The position numbers and the translations under genes were made by a program. Positions 1 to 7,615 of a DNA stretch of 12,293 nucleotides are shown one piece after another. The stretch is from Zetaproteobacteria bacterium (GTDB lineage Bacteria; Pseudomonadota; Zetaproteobacteria; Mariprofundales; Mariprofundaceae): contig JAJRVH010000127.1 in assembly GCA_021545625.1 (NCBI GenBank), positions 1-12,293 of the forward strand. The letters run 5' to 3'. Below the pieces are notes generated by a model. The model had not been told where the DNA came from and searched no databases. It saw only the letters and a program-made list of their open reading frames with translations. Positions within the stretch are counted from its first letter, which is position 1, and each line of letters opens with the position of its first letter.

Positions 1-708
1 GTCCGAGGCGATATGATTGATCTCGATGCGTTCCTCGTCGGCAATGAACATCGCCTTGTGTTCGCCGACGATGTTGCCACCGCGCACGACCGAAAAGCCG
101 ATCGTGCCCGCCTTGCGTTCGCCGGTAATGCCGTCGCGGGATCGCACCGCGACATCCTCCAGCCGGACGCGGCGACCTTCGGCCAGCGCACTGCCCATAG
201 CCAGCGCCGTGCCGCTCGGGGCATCGACCTTGTGCCTGTGATGCGCCTCGAAGATTTCGGCATCGTAGTCATCGCCAAGCACCGAAGCCGCCTGCCGGAT
301 CAGATCCAGCGCCAGATTGACGCCGACGGAATAGTTGGCGGCCATGACAACCGGTGTGTCCCGCAACAGCTGCTTCAGGCGATCCAGATCCAGAGCCTCG
401 AACCCGGTCGTGCCGATCACCATGCGCATGCCCCGGTCCGCGACGAATTCGGCATGCGCCAGCGTCGCGGCCGGAGCCGTAAAATCAATCAGCACATCGG
501 CCTGTCCGAAAGCACACAGGTCGTCGCACACTTCAACGCCCAGCGCCCCGATACCGGCCAGAATGCCCGCATCGGTGCCAACCAGCGGCGAGGCCGTCCG
601 CTCGGTCGCCCCGACCAGAGTCACGCCATCCATATCGGCAACGGCACGTACCAGCATGCGCCCCATCCTGCCCGATGCGCCGGCTACGATGATTTTCAGG
701 TCGGACAT
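1..708 (-). CDS. dapB: 4-hydroxy-tetrahydrodipicolinate reductase, 3' end cut by window edge
   Basis: DapB makes tetrahydrodipicolinate with NAD(P)H in the cytoplasmic diaminopimelate/lysine pathway, which also feeds peptidoglycan. The frame is open for 236 codons to base 1, so roughly 30 C-terminal residues of a typical 265-270 residue protein are missing. Visible motifs are the nucleotide-binding glycine loop GASGRMG (residues 10-16), IGTTGF (98-103), ANYSVGVNL (124-132) and the catalytic/substrate segment HHRHKVDAPSG (156-166). Two adjacent ATG codons (711 and 708) are possible. I chose 708 because the GAGGTG Shine-Dalgarno at about 714-719 is then better spaced. Either start overlaps the dnaJ stop (TGA at 710-708), so translation is probably coupled to dnaJ. 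Family assignment is very secure; the start is uncertain by one codon. Confidence 0.96.
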   Translation of the reverse strand, partial: MSDLKIIVAGASGRMGRMLVRAVADMDGVTLVGATERTASPLVGTDAGILAGIGALGVEVCDDLCAFGQADVLIDFTAPAATLAHAEFVADRGMRMVIGTTGFEALDLDRLKQLLRDTPVVMAANYSVGVNLALDLIRQAASVLGDDYDAEIFEAHHRHKVDAPSGTALAMGSALAEGRRVRLEDVAVRSRDGITGERKAGTIGFSVVRGGNIVGEHKAMFIADEERIEINHIASD

Positions 709-1853
709 CATTTCACCTCGCGGGACAGGTCGTCCCAGAATTCCTTCACCTTGCTCAGAAATGACGATCGCTCCGGATACACCTCATCGCCCGTTTCCTC
801 GGCAAACTGCCGCAGCAATTCCTCCTGGCGGGCCGACAGCTTCTTCGGCACCGCAATCTGCACCTTCACGTACAAGTCACCCTTCTGGCCGGCCCGCACA
901 TCCGGCACCCCATGTCCGCGCAAACGGAACACGCGGCCACCCTCGGTGCCGGCCGGAATCCTGATCTTCACCTTGCCGTTCAGGGTCGGAGCATCGACCT
1001 CGGCGCCAAGCGCCGCCTGCGGGAACGTCACCGGCATCGTACAATAGAGATCCGGCCCCTCGCGTTCGAAGATCGGATGCGGCTTGATCGAGATCACGAT
1101 ATACAGATCGCCCGGCGCACCCCCCTGCGGCCCGGCCTCCCCCTCGCCGGCCACGCGCACCTGCGCCCCGTCATAAACGCCTGCCGGAATCTTTACTTTC
1201 AGCTTCTTTTCGGACTTGACCCTGCCGGAACCGCCGCATTCGACGCACGGAGACTCGATACGGGTGCCGGAACCATGACAGGTCGGGCATGTCCGGCGCA
1301 TCGCGAAAAAGCCCTGCTGCATCTGTACCTGACCATGTCCTCCGCAGGTCGAACACGGTACCGGATTGGTCCCCGGCCGCGCACCGGAACCATGACACGT
1401 ACCGCAGGCCATATGCTTGGGGATACGCAGTTCCACTTCGCGACCGCTGGCAGCTTCTTCCAGCGAAATGGTCAGATTATAGCGCAGATCAGCACCGCGC
1501 GCCGTCCGGCCTCCACCACCGCCGAAACCGAACATCTCGCTGAACGCATCGCCGAACAGATCGCCGAAATCACGAAAGGCATGCGAATCCTGGAAGCCAC
1601 CCCGTCCCCAGAAGTCATGCATCTGCTCATCCACACCGGCATGACCATACTGATCATAACGGGCGCGTTTCTGGGCATCCGACAACACCTCGTAGGCCTC
1701 GGTTACCTCGCGGAAATTCTCGGCCGCTTCCTTGTCATCCGGATTGCGATCCGGATGATATTTCATCGCAAGCTTGCGATAGGCCCGCTTGATGGCGTTT
1801 TCGTCGGCATCCCGGGACACTCCCAGTATTTCATAATAATCGCGTTTGGACAC
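708..1853 (-). CDS. dnaJ: chaperone protein DnaJ (Hsp40)
   Basis: This is a full-length 381-residue class I J-protein that delivers unfolded clients to DnaK and stimulates its ATPase in the cytoplasm. The J domain occupies residues 5-70 with the HPD signature at 33-35. A Gly/Phe-rich linker follows (about 83-115). The zinc-binding region has four CxxCxGxG repeats starting at residues 150, 167, 189 and 203, and the C-terminal substrate-binding domain comes after. The start is GTG at 1853, supported by GGGAG five bases upstream; the frame begins [12 protein letters not shown] as the family does. It lies 95 bases downstream of dnaK and overlaps the dapB start. A hairpin in the dnaK-dnaJ gap may set its level relative to dnaK. 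Nothing is missing or broken. Confidence 0.98.
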   Translation of the reverse strand: MSKRDYYEILGVSRDADENAIKRAYRKLAMKYHPDRNPDDKEAAENFREVTEAYEVLSDAQKRARYDQYGHAGVDEQMHDFWGRGGFQDSHAFRDFGDLFGDAFSEMFGFGGGGGRTARGADLRYNLTISLEEAASGREVELRIPKHMACGTCHGSGARPGTNPVPCSTCGGHGQVQMQQGFFAMRRTCPTCHGSGTRIESPCVECGGSGRVKSEKKLKVKIPAGVYDGAQVRVAGEGEAGPQGGAPGDLYIVISIKPHPIFEREGPDLYCTMPVTFPQAALGAEVDAPTLNGKVKIRIPAGTEGGRVFRLRGHGVPDVRAGQKGDLYVKVQIAVPKKLSARQEELLRQFAEETGDEVYPERSSFLSKVKEFWDDLSREVK

Positions 1854-1902
1854 TCTCGCTCCCTTGGCGGATCAACCCGAACCGCAAATCTTGAATGCGA
1901 AA

Positions 1903-1932
1903 GGGAGCGGCGAGATTACACTCCCCGCTCCC
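1903..1932 (-). terminator. hairpin between dnaK and dnaJ (attenuator or processing site)
   Basis: The arms GGGAGCGG (1903-1910) and CCGCTCCC (1925-1932) pair perfectly over 8 bp. After one C-C mismatch, 3 more pairs close a six-base loop. On the minus strand only a short T run (TTT, 1902-1900) follows before GC-containing sequence. This makes a weak or partial terminator, or an mRNA-stabilising hairpin, more likely than a full stop. It lies in the 95-base gap after dnaK, where it could lower dnaJ and dapB transcription relative to dnaK. Confidence 0.55.
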
Positions 1933-1948
1933 CATCGTTCACATCCAC

Positions 1949-3862
1949 TTATTTCTTGTCGTTTTCGTCCACGACTTCCGCATCGACAACCTCTGCATCC
2001 TGGGCCGTACCGGTCGATGCATCGGCACTGCCCCCGGCCGAAGCCTGGGACTCCTGCTGCATCTGCTGGTAAATCACCTCGCCCAGTTTCTGAGCCTTTC
2101 CGGCCAGGTTCTGCTCGGCCTTGCCGATGGTTTCGACATCGCCGCCCTCGATGGCCTTCTTCAGTTCATCAAGCGCATCCTCGATGCCCTTGCGGGTATC
2201 CGCATCCACCTTGTCGCCATGTTCCTTGAGCGATTTCTCGGTGGAATAGACCAGTGCATCGGCGCGGTTCTTGGTTTCGATCGCCTCTTTCTGCTTGCGA
2301 TCCTCCTCGGCATGCGCCTCGGCATCCTTCTTCATGCGCTCGATCTCCTCCTCGGAAAGACCGGAACCCGCCTCGATCCGGATCGAGGTTTCCTTGCCCG
2401 TGCCCTTGTCCTTGGCATGCACATGCATGATGCCGTTGGCATCGATATCGAAGGTGACCTCGATCTGCGGCACGCCACGCGGCGCCGGCGCGATGCCTTC
2501 CAGATTGAACACGCCCAGCAGCTTGTTGGCCGAGAAGATATCGCGTTCGCCCTGGGCGACCTTGATCGTCACCGCCGTCTGATTGTCGGCCGCCGTCGTA
2601 TAGATCTGGCTCTTCTTGGTCGGGATCGTCGTATTCTTCTCGATAATCTTGTTGAACAGACCGCCCTCGACCTCGATGCCGAGACTCAGCGGCGTCACAT
2701 CCAGCAACAGCACGTCCTTGACGTCACCGGTCAGCACCGCGCCCTGGATGGCGGCGCCGATCGCCACGACCTCGTCCGGGTTCACGCCCTTGTGCGGCTC
2801 GCGGCCGAAGAATTCCTCGACCTTTTTCTGCACCAGCGGCATGCGGGTCTGGCCACCGACCAGCACCACCTCATGGATATCGGCCGCCTTCACGCCCGCA
2901 TCCTTGAGCGCTTTCCTGCACGGCTCCAGCGTCTTCTCGACCAGATCACCGACCAGGCTCTCGAACTTGGCACGCGTGATCTTGATCAGCAGATGTTTCG
3001 GACCACTCGCATCGGCCGTGATGAACGGCAGGTTCACCTCCGTCTGCTGGCCCGACGACAGCTCGATCTTGGCCTTTTCAGCAGCTTCCTTCAGGCGCTG
3101 CAGGGCCAGCTTGTCGGCCGTCAGGTCGACACCGTGTTCCTTCCTGAATTCGTCGGCCAGATATTTGATCAGCACCTGATCGAAATCCTCGCCGCCCAGG
3201 AAGGTATCGCCGTTGGTCGACTTCACCTCGAACACACCATCGCCGATTTCAAGAATCGAGATATCGAAGGTGCCGCCACCCAGATCGTACACGGCGATCA
3301 GATGATTTTCCTCGGTCTTGTCCAGTCCGTAGGCCAGCGCCGCCGCCGTCGGCTCGTTGACGATACGCAGCACATTCAGGCCGGCGATCGCCCCCGCATC
3401 CTTGGTCGCCTGGCGCTGGGAATCGTTGAAGTAGGCCGGTACGGTGATCACCGCGTCCTTGACCTCTTCGCCAAGATAATCCTCGGCTGTCTTTTTCATC
3501 TTCTGCAGCACGATGGCGCTGACTTCCTGCGGGCTCATCTTCTTGCCATCCGCCTCGACCCATGCGTCGCCATTATCGGCCTTGACGACGGGATAGGACA
3601 CCAGCTCGCGATGATGCTTGGTTTCGTCCGAATCGAACTTGCGGCCGATCAACCGCTTGACCGCGTAGAAGGTCTTGTCCGGATTGGTCACCATCTGGCG
3701 CTTGGCCGGCGCGCCGACAAGCCGCTCGTCGGCGGTGAAGGCCACGACGGACGGCGTGGTGTTGTCGCCTTCCGAATTGGCAATCACCTTCGCCTTGTCG
3801 CCCTCCATCACGGCCACGCACGAGTTCGTGGTGCCCAGATCGATACCGATTACTTTAGCCAT
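1949..3862 (-). CDS. dnaK: chaperone protein DnaK (Hsp70)
   Basis: This is an ATP-dependent cytoplasmic chaperone of 637 residues, close to the 638 of E. coli DnaK. The N-terminal nucleotide-binding domain starts [16 protein letters not shown], followed by the phosphate loop [14 protein letters not shown] and the adenosine motif [13 protein letters not shown]. The substrate-binding domain and helical lid follow, ending in the acidic tail [13 protein letters not shown], which resembles the EEVDKK ends of proteobacterial DnaKs. I place the start at the ATG at 3862 (MAKVIG). An in-frame TTG two codons earlier is ignored because AGAGGAG at 3871-3877 is ideally spaced for 3862. The gene has its own predicted sigma-32 promoter (3919-3947) and a GC palindrome in its leader. 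grpE lies 104 bases upstream and dnaJ downstream. Confidence 0.99.
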   Translation of the reverse strand: MAKVIGIDLGTTNSCVAVMEGDKAKVIANSEGDNTTPSVVAFTADERLVGAPAKRQMVTNPDKTFYAVKRLIGRKFDSDETKHHRELVSYPVVKADNGDAWVEADGKKMSPQEVSAIVLQKMKKTAEDYLGEEVKDAVITVPAYFNDSQRQATKDAGAIAGLNVLRIVNEPTAAALAYGLDKTEENHLIAVYDLGGGTFDISILEIGDGVFEVKSTNGDTFLGGEDFDQVLIKYLADEFRKEHGVDLTADKLALQRLKEAAEKAKIELSSGQQTEVNLPFITADASGPKHLLIKITRAKFESLVGDLVEKTLEPCRKALKDAGVKAADIHEVVLVGGQTRMPLVQKKVEEFFGREPHKGVNPDEVVAIGAAIQGAVLTGDVKDVLLLDVTPLSLGIEVEGGLFNKIIEKNTTIPTKKSQIYTTAADNQTAVTIKVAQGERDIFSANKLLGVFNLEGIAPAPRGVPQIEVTFDIDANGIMHVHAKDKGTGKETSIRIEAGSGLSEEEIERMKKDAEAHAEEDRKQKEAIETKNRADALVYSTEKSLKEHGDKVDADTRKGIEDALDELKKAIEGGDVETIGKAEQNLAGKAQKLGEVIYQQMQQESQASAGGSADASTGTAQDAEVVDAEVVDENDKK

Positions 3863-3878
3863 TTGCAAATCTCCTCTG

Positions 3879-3890
3879 CCCCCGCGGGGG
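3879..3890. other. perfect GC palindrome in the dnaK leader
   Basis: CCCCCGCGGGGG is a 12-base perfect palindrome in the 5' untranslated region of dnaK, one base upstream of the AGAGGAG Shine-Dalgarno. In RNA it can form a CCCC/GGGG stem with a CGCG loop, or pair between molecules. It could stabilise the transcript or shade the ribosome site. No function can be proved from sequence. Confidence 0.5.
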
Positions 3891-3918
3891 AACCTTTTTC
3901 TAAACCTTGTGCATACCT

Positions 3919-3947
3919 CTATGGGGATGCGTCACGGGCATTTCAAG
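3919..3947 (-). promoter_or_regulatory. sigma-32 (heat-shock) promoter of dnaK
   Basis: On the minus strand a perfect CTTGAAA -35 (3947-3941) is followed by a 14-base spacer and CCCCATAG as -10 (3926-3919). The RpoH consensus is CTTGAAA, 13-17 bases, CCCCATnT, so only one defined position differs. It lies between grpE and dnaK, so the transcript would start near 3912 and carry dnaK, and probably dnaJ and dapB. Confidence 0.85.
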
Positions 3948-3966
3948 CCCTGAGCATCAACGGAAA

Positions 3967-4539
3967 TCAGTCCGCCTTGTCAGCCGGACCGCTTGAAACC
4001 AGCACCTTGGCCGGGCGAATCAGCCGGCCATGCAACCTGTAGCCGGCCACATGCTGGGCGATGACCGTTCCTTCCGGCTCGTCCGACGGCATCTGCGACA
4101 GCGCCTCGTGCAGATGCGGGTCGAAGGGCTGCCCGACAGCATCGATCCGCTCAACCTCGAAGTGCTCCATCAGCTTGTGCCAGCTGTTCAGCGTCAGCTC
4201 GATGCCCTCACGCACAGCCGCCTCGTTGCCTTCCTCGACCTCGAGGGCTCGCTCCAGGTTGTCCATGACATCCAGCAGGGCGGTGGCGAACTTCTCGATG
4301 CCGAACTTGTGGGCCTCGGCAATCTCCCGCTGGGTACGCTTGCGAAGATTCTCCATTTCGGCATGGGCGCGCAGCAGCTTATCCTTCAGTCCGGCCACTT
4401 CCTGTTCTGCAGCGGCAAGCTTTTCGGACATGGCGTCATCCGCAACGGCTTCGGGAACATCGGACCGCCCTGCCCCTTCCTTTTTGCCCGTTTGCTTGTC
4501 TTTCTTGTGTTTGGCGCCGCTCTGTTTCTTAGCGTTCAA
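3967..4539 (-). CDS. grpE: nucleotide exchange factor GrpE
   Basis: GrpE releases ADP from DnaK and acts as a dimer in the cytoplasm. The 190-residue protein has a Lys-rich, probably disordered N-terminus (about 1-35). A long heptad-rich helix follows (about 38-75, containing KLLRAHAEMENLRKRTQRE), then the conserved FATALLDVMDNLERAL segment. The C-terminal beta domain includes DPHLHEALSQ and GYRLHGRLIRPAKVLVS, all family hallmarks. The start is TTG at 4539. AGGAGG (4544-4549) sits five bases upstream and lies inside the last hrcA codons, and no ATG gives a comparable site. The gene overlaps hrcA by 11 bases in another frame, indicating co-transcription and probable translational coupling. The start codon is the only uncertain point. 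Confidence 0.96.
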   Translation of the reverse strand: MNAKKQSGAKHKKDKQTGKKEGAGRSDVPEAVADDAMSEKLAAAEQEVAGLKDKLLRAHAEMENLRKRTQREIAEAHKFGIEKFATALLDVMDNLERALEVEEGNEAAVREGIELTLNSWHKLMEHFEVERIDAVGQPFDPHLHEALSQMPSDEPEGTVIAQHVAGYRLHGRLIRPAKVLVSSGPADKAD

Positions 4540-5557
4540 TGTTTCCTCCTAACATTCTGCTAACCCATTTGGCCGTGCAATCCACGATCGGCAACACGCG
4601 CTCGTACGGCATGCGTTTGGGACCGATCACGCCCAGGGTTCCGACTATATTCGCAGGCCCCTCATAACGGGACAGTACCACCGAAACCTGTTCCATGTTC
4701 ACCAGCGCATGTTCGCTACCGATAAACACCTTCACCCCGGTTTCTTCATGCTCAACCTGTTCGACCAGATGCAGCAACTGTTCCTTTTCCTCGATCGTCG
4801 CCATCAGCGAACGCACGGTATCGATCACCGCGAACTCTGGCATATCCAGTAACTGCCGCTGCCCGCTGACAAACAGATCGTTCTCGCCCTCTGTAGGGGC
4901 ATCGGCCCAGCGATTCAAGTCCGCGAGCAAACGCCGGACATGCAGCCGGTCGCTCTCCATCTCCCGGCGCAGGCGGCAGCCCGCCTCCCTGAAGTCGCAG
5001 CATTCGAGTATTTCGCTCAAACGGCGGGAAAGATGTTGCAGATCCCCGTCCCCGAGGCTCCTCGGACGACTGACCAGACGATTCTGCACATCGCCGGTAT
5101 CCGTAACAATGACAGCCAAAAGGCGATCGCTCGATACCGGCACCAGTTCCAGTCTGCGAATCCGCTGCGGCCGACGCTCCCGAACCCAGACCATGCCGGC
5201 GAAACGGGTCAGACTGGCAAGTTCATCGGTAGCGCGCTGTAAAAGCGCCTGGCGATCACTGGCCTCGGCCAGATCGCGGGCCACAGCCTCTTCCATGCTG
5301 CGCCGGATATCGGGATCCACCGTCATCAGCGTGTCGACGAAATATCGTAATCCGCTGTCCGTCGGTATGCGCCCTGCGGACGTATGCGGAGCATAAAGGA
5401 AGCCCCTGCGCTCCAGATCAGCCATCACATTGCGGATCGAGGCCGGACTGAGATTCAGCTCCCCCTGCTCGGAAAGGGTGCGCGAAGCAACCGGATGCCC
5501 GGTATCGAGATAGGCCCGGACAACCTGACGGAGAATGTGCTCGTCTCTTTCCTTCAC
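4529..5557 (-). CDS. hrcA: heat-inducible transcription repressor HrcA
   Basis: HrcA binds CIRCE inverted repeats and represses class I heat-shock genes; its activity normally depends on GroEL. The 342-residue length is typical. The N-terminal winged helix-turn-helix spans about residues 5-75 and contains GHPVASRTLSEQ, LSPASIRNVMADLERRGFL and HTSAGRIPTDSGLRYFVD. The GAF-like dimerisation core follows, ending with GTLGVIGPKRMPYERVLPIVD. The start is GTG at 5557; an in-frame stop 16-18 bases upstream leaves no longer option. The Shine-Dalgarno (AAGG, about 5569-5572) is weak, so HrcA synthesis may be low. A degenerate CIRCE 26 bases upstream suggests autoregulation. The 3' end overlaps grpE. 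Confidence 0.97.
   Translation of the reverse strand: MKERDEHILRQVVRAYLDTGHPVASRTLSEQGELNLSPASIRNVMADLERRGFLYAPHTSAGRIPTDSGLRYFVDTLMTVDPDIRRSMEEAVARDLAEASDRQALLQRATDELASLTRFAGMVWVRERRPQRIRRLELVPVSSDRLLAVIVTDTGDVQNRLVSRPRSLGDGDLQHLSRRLSEILECCDFREAGCRLRREMESDRLHVRRLLADLNRWADAPTEGENDLFVSGQRQLLDMPEFAVIDTVRSLMATIEEKEQLLHLVEQVEHEETGVKVFIGSEHALVNMEQVSVVLSRYEGPANIVGTLGVIGPKRMPYERVLPIVDCTAKWVSRMLGGNIER
4544..4549 (-). promoter_or_regulatory. grpE ribosome binding site inside hrcA
   Basis: AGGAGG on the minus strand, five bases before the TTG start of grpE, is read in the hrcA frame as the Gly-Gly pair of the C-terminal MLGGNIER. It is what decides the unusual TTG start. Confidence 0.8.
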
Positions 5558-5582
5558 CTCAAAACCGACCTTTCCATCAGGA

Positions 5583-5609
5583 CTGGCACTCTATCGTCCG
5601 GTCTGCCAA
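5583..5609. promoter_or_regulatory. degenerate CIRCE element (HrcA operator)
   Basis: The consensus is TTAGCACTC, nine bases, GAGTGCTAA. Here the left arm is CTGGCACTC (5583-5591), the spacer is exactly nine bases and the right arm is GTCTGCCAA (5601-5609). That matches the consensus at 13 of 18 arm positions, with the core GCACTC intact on one side. It lies 26 bases upstream of the hrcA start, where autoregulatory CIRCE elements occur. Position, spacing and neighbouring gene support it; the second arm is imperfect. Confidence 0.72.
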
Positions 5610-5647
5610 TGACAATACAGGCCCGGGCAGAAGCGGCTCAGCAGGTT

Positions 5648-6625
5648 TCAGGCATCAGGCGCAGGCGTAAACACAAAGGGGTCGGCGTGAATGGCCTGCA
5701 TCGATGCGCCGGCCAGGAAACATTTCTGGCGCAGCGCATTCACGATTGGCGGGTCGCCGCACAGAAAAACGCGGTAGCCGCTCAGCGAACCGAGCACTTC
5801 GGCCGGAAGGTCCGTGATATTGCCCTGACGGCCACCCTCCGGCGCATCTCCATGCAATACGCAGGGAATATAATGCAGCTGCTCATGCCCGGCTGCCAGC
5901 GACCGGAGTTCGTCCACGAGATACAGGCCGGCCGCCGCCAGGCTGGCATGAAACAGATGAATCGGCCCCGTATGCCCCTCGGCCAGAACATCGCGCAAAA
6001 TGCCGTAAAGCGGCGCCAGACCGGTACCCGTGCCGACCAGCAGCAACGGCTGCTCGGGAGACCCCGGGATATAGAAACAGTCACCGGCCGGACCGAAAAA
6101 CTCCACCTCGTCGCCGATCTGCAGATCGTCAAACAGCCAGTTGCTCATCTGCCCCTCCGGCACGCGCTTGACCTGCAGTTCGAGAAACCCGTCGCCAGGC
6201 ATGCTGGCCAGCGAATAGCTGCGGGTCAGCTCATCCGACGGGCGCATCAGGTTGATGAACTGGCCGGCCTTGTAGGAAAAACCGTCCGGCTCCTGCAGGC
6301 GCAGGCGAATGACGGACTCGTTCAGGGCCTCCTTCTCAAGCAGGCTCACCCGATATTTTGGCGAAACGGTCGACAGGCCGATGGTCATGTCACCATCGGG
6401 CCTGCAAACACAGGCAAGAAAATAGTTCTGCGCCTTCAGCGTATCCTTCAGCCCCTGCTGCGCCTCTGCCGTCGGCTTCCCTTCAAGGGCACGAATCATG
6501 CATGTCTGACAGGCGCCGCTCTGGCACGAGGACGGTATCATCACCCCGTGCCGGGTCATGCACTCCAGCACCGTTTCGTCTTCGGCGCAAAAGAAATCCT
6601 TTCCTTCAAAATTGATCGTCGGCAT
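5648..6625 (-). CDS. 2Fe-2S / FAD / NAD(P)H oxidoreductase (oxygenase-reductase type)
   Basis: This 325-residue electron-transfer flavoprotein joins three modules. An N-terminal plant-type ferredoxin domain (1-85) has the cluster ligands C34, C39, C42 and C72 (C-x4-C-x2-C-x29-C). The FAD domain (about 90-188) has RSYSLAS (135-141), the RxYS flavin motif. The NAD(P)-binding domain (190-325) has GTGTGLAP (198-205) and CGDPP (289-293). The architecture matches reductases of multicomponent oxygenases (phenol hydroxylase or methane monooxygenase reductase) and AscD-like reductases. No oxygenase component is visible nearby, so the partner is unknown. The ATG at 6625 has GGAG seven bases upstream. 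It lies 116 bases downstream of the truncated haemoglobins, past a probable terminator. A role as globin or Fe-S reductase is inference only. Confidence 0.85.
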   Translation of the reverse strand: MPTINFEGKDFFCAEDETVLECMTRHGVMIPSSCQSGACQTCMIRALEGKPTAEAQQGLKDTLKAQNYFLACVCRPDGDMTIGLSTVSPKYRVSLLEKEALNESVIRLRLQEPDGFSYKAGQFINLMRPSDELTRSYSLASMPGDGFLELQVKRVPEGQMSNWLFDDLQIGDEVEFFGPAGDCFYIPGSPEQPLLLVGTGTGLAPLYGILRDVLAEGHTGPIHLFHASLAAAGLYLVDELRSLAAGHEQLHYIPCVLHGDAPEGGRQGNITDLPAEVLGSLSGYRVFLCGDPPIVNALRQKCFLAGASMQAIHADPFVFTPAPDA

Positions 6626-6692
6626 GTTTTATCTCCATCGGAACAAGATTCAATCAATCCTATCGGCGAGCATGCTTCATGCCACAAATGAA

Positions 6693-6714
6693 AGGGCACC
6701 CAGCCGGATGCCCT
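6693..6714 (-). terminator. probable terminator after the truncated haemoglobin pair
   Basis: The arms AGGGCACCC (6693-6701) and GGATGCCCT (6706-6714) form a 9-bp stem with one wobble pair and a four-base loop. On the minus strand TTTCATTTG follows, a modest U-rich tail. It lies 28 bases past the globin stop codon and before the reductase gene. Termination may be partial. Confidence 0.6.
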
Positions 6715-6741
6715 GACATTTATCGCCTGTGCAAAAACGCC

Positions 6742-7098
6742 CTAGCGATTCAGCACGTCGTCGCGGGTGCTTTCAGCCACTGAAATAATGGTCTGGATCA
6801 GGTGATCCGGCACCTTCAGCTCGGCCAGTGTGGCACGCAGATGCATCAGAATATGGTCAAAATGGCTATCGTTCAGGCCCATCTTGATCAGGTGCTTGTG
6901 CCCCTCGCGCATATCCTTGCCGGTATAATTGTGAGGGCCGCCCATGACCATGGTCAGGAACGCCTTCTGCTTGGCGGCCTGCTTCTCCATATCCACGCCC
7001 TCGAAAAAGCGGTTCACATAGGCATCCGCCAGTACCCGGCGATAGAAGATATCCACTGCGGCATCCACGGCTGCCGCACCGCCGATCTGTTCGAATAC
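6742..7098 (-). repeat. tandem duplication: globin-domain copy A
   Basis: This 357-base segment encodes residues 54-171 of the anchored globin and aligns without gaps to 7259-7615, a constant offset of 517 bases. The proteins differ at about 21 of 118 positions. The shared DNA stretches, for example at both 3' ends, point to a tandem duplication with an anchor added or lost afterwards. Confidence 0.8.
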
Positions 7099-7257
7099 GC
7101 TGGGCTCGGCCTTTGCCGCTTCGGCCTCGGCTGCCCCCTTCGCCAGCTCTTCCGGACTCATCCGGCCTGCCATCGAGACATTCGACAACCACACCGGCAA
7201 TATCAACCCGAGCGCCGCGAAAAACAGGAATGCGGGAATAAAGGTTTCCAGATGCAT
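6742..7257 (-). CDS. membrane-anchored group I truncated haemoglobin (TrHbN type)
   Basis: This 171-residue protein has an N-terminal hydrophobic helix (about residues 6-26), an Ala/Glu/Lys-rich linker (about 30-53) and a truncated globin domain (54-171). Globin features by alignment with Mycobacterium TrHbN are B10 Tyr72, E7 Gln93, E11 Gln97 and proximal F8 His120, plus the GGPxxYTG motif. The Tyr/Gln distal pair fits O2 binding and NO dioxygenation. The start is ATG at 7257, one base after the stop of the upstream globin gene (TGATATG), so the two are probably coupled; an upstream in-frame ATG inside that gene is rejected. The globin domain is about 80% identical to the upstream gene. The TM helix lacks a clear cleavage site, so tethering to the inner membrane is inferred. 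Confidence 0.9.
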   Translation of the reverse strand: MHLETFIPAFLFFAALGLILPVWLSNVSMAGRMSPEELAKGAAEAEAAKAEPSVFEQIGGAAAVDAAVDIFYRRVLADAYVNRFFEGVDMEKQAAKQKAFLTMVMGGPHNYTGKDMREGHKHLIKMGLNDSHFDHILMHLRATLAELKVPDHLIQTIISVAESTRDDVLNR

Positions 7258-7258
7258 A

Positions 7259-7615
7259 TCAGCGATCCAGCACGTCGTCGCGGGTGCTCTCCGCAACGCT
7301 GATGACGGTGTCGATCAGATCCTGAGCCACGCCCAGCTCGGCCAGCGTGGAACGGAGGTGACAGATGATGTGATCGAAATGGCTGTCGTTCAGCCCCATC
7401 TTGACCAGGTGCTTATGGCCTTCGCGCATGTCCTTGCCGGTATAGTTGTTCGGGCCACCCGTGACCATGGTCAGGAAGCCTTTCTGCTTGGCGGCCTGCT
7501 TCTCCATGTCAACGCCTTCGAAGAAGCGGTTTACATAGTGATCGGCCAACACCTTGCGATAAAAGATGTCCACCGCCGCATTGATCGCGGCTTCGCCACC
7601 CAGTTGTTCGTATAC
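7259..7615 (-). repeat. tandem duplication: globin-domain copy B
   Basis: This is the partner of 6742-7098 and encodes residues 4-121 of the soluble globin. Its length equals that of copy A, with no insertions or deletions. Confidence 0.8.

Noticed and set aside
912..2072. Plus-strand open frame opposite dnaJ
   Set aside because: It is a shadow of the GC-rich dnaJ frame and shows no recognisable domain; the dnaJ motifs on the other strand are decisive.
1895..4042. A 715-codon open frame on the plus strand opposite dnaK
   Set aside because: It mirrors dnaK codon structure, has no family-like motifs and is fully antisense to an unmistakable Hsp70 gene.
5612..5640. sigma-70 or sigma-32 promoter for hrcA
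   Set aside because: TATTGT could be a -10, but no -35 of either type lies at acceptable spacing; only the CIRCE element is supported.
6626..6660. FNR/Anr-type box (TTGAT-N4-ATCAA) upstream of the reductase
   Set aside because: TTGATTGAATC has only one half-site; no second arm at correct spacing.
5384..6691. Plus-strand 435-codon frame opposite the reductase
   Set aside because: It overlaps a complete Fe-S/FAD reductase and the start of hrcA and shows no protein-family features.
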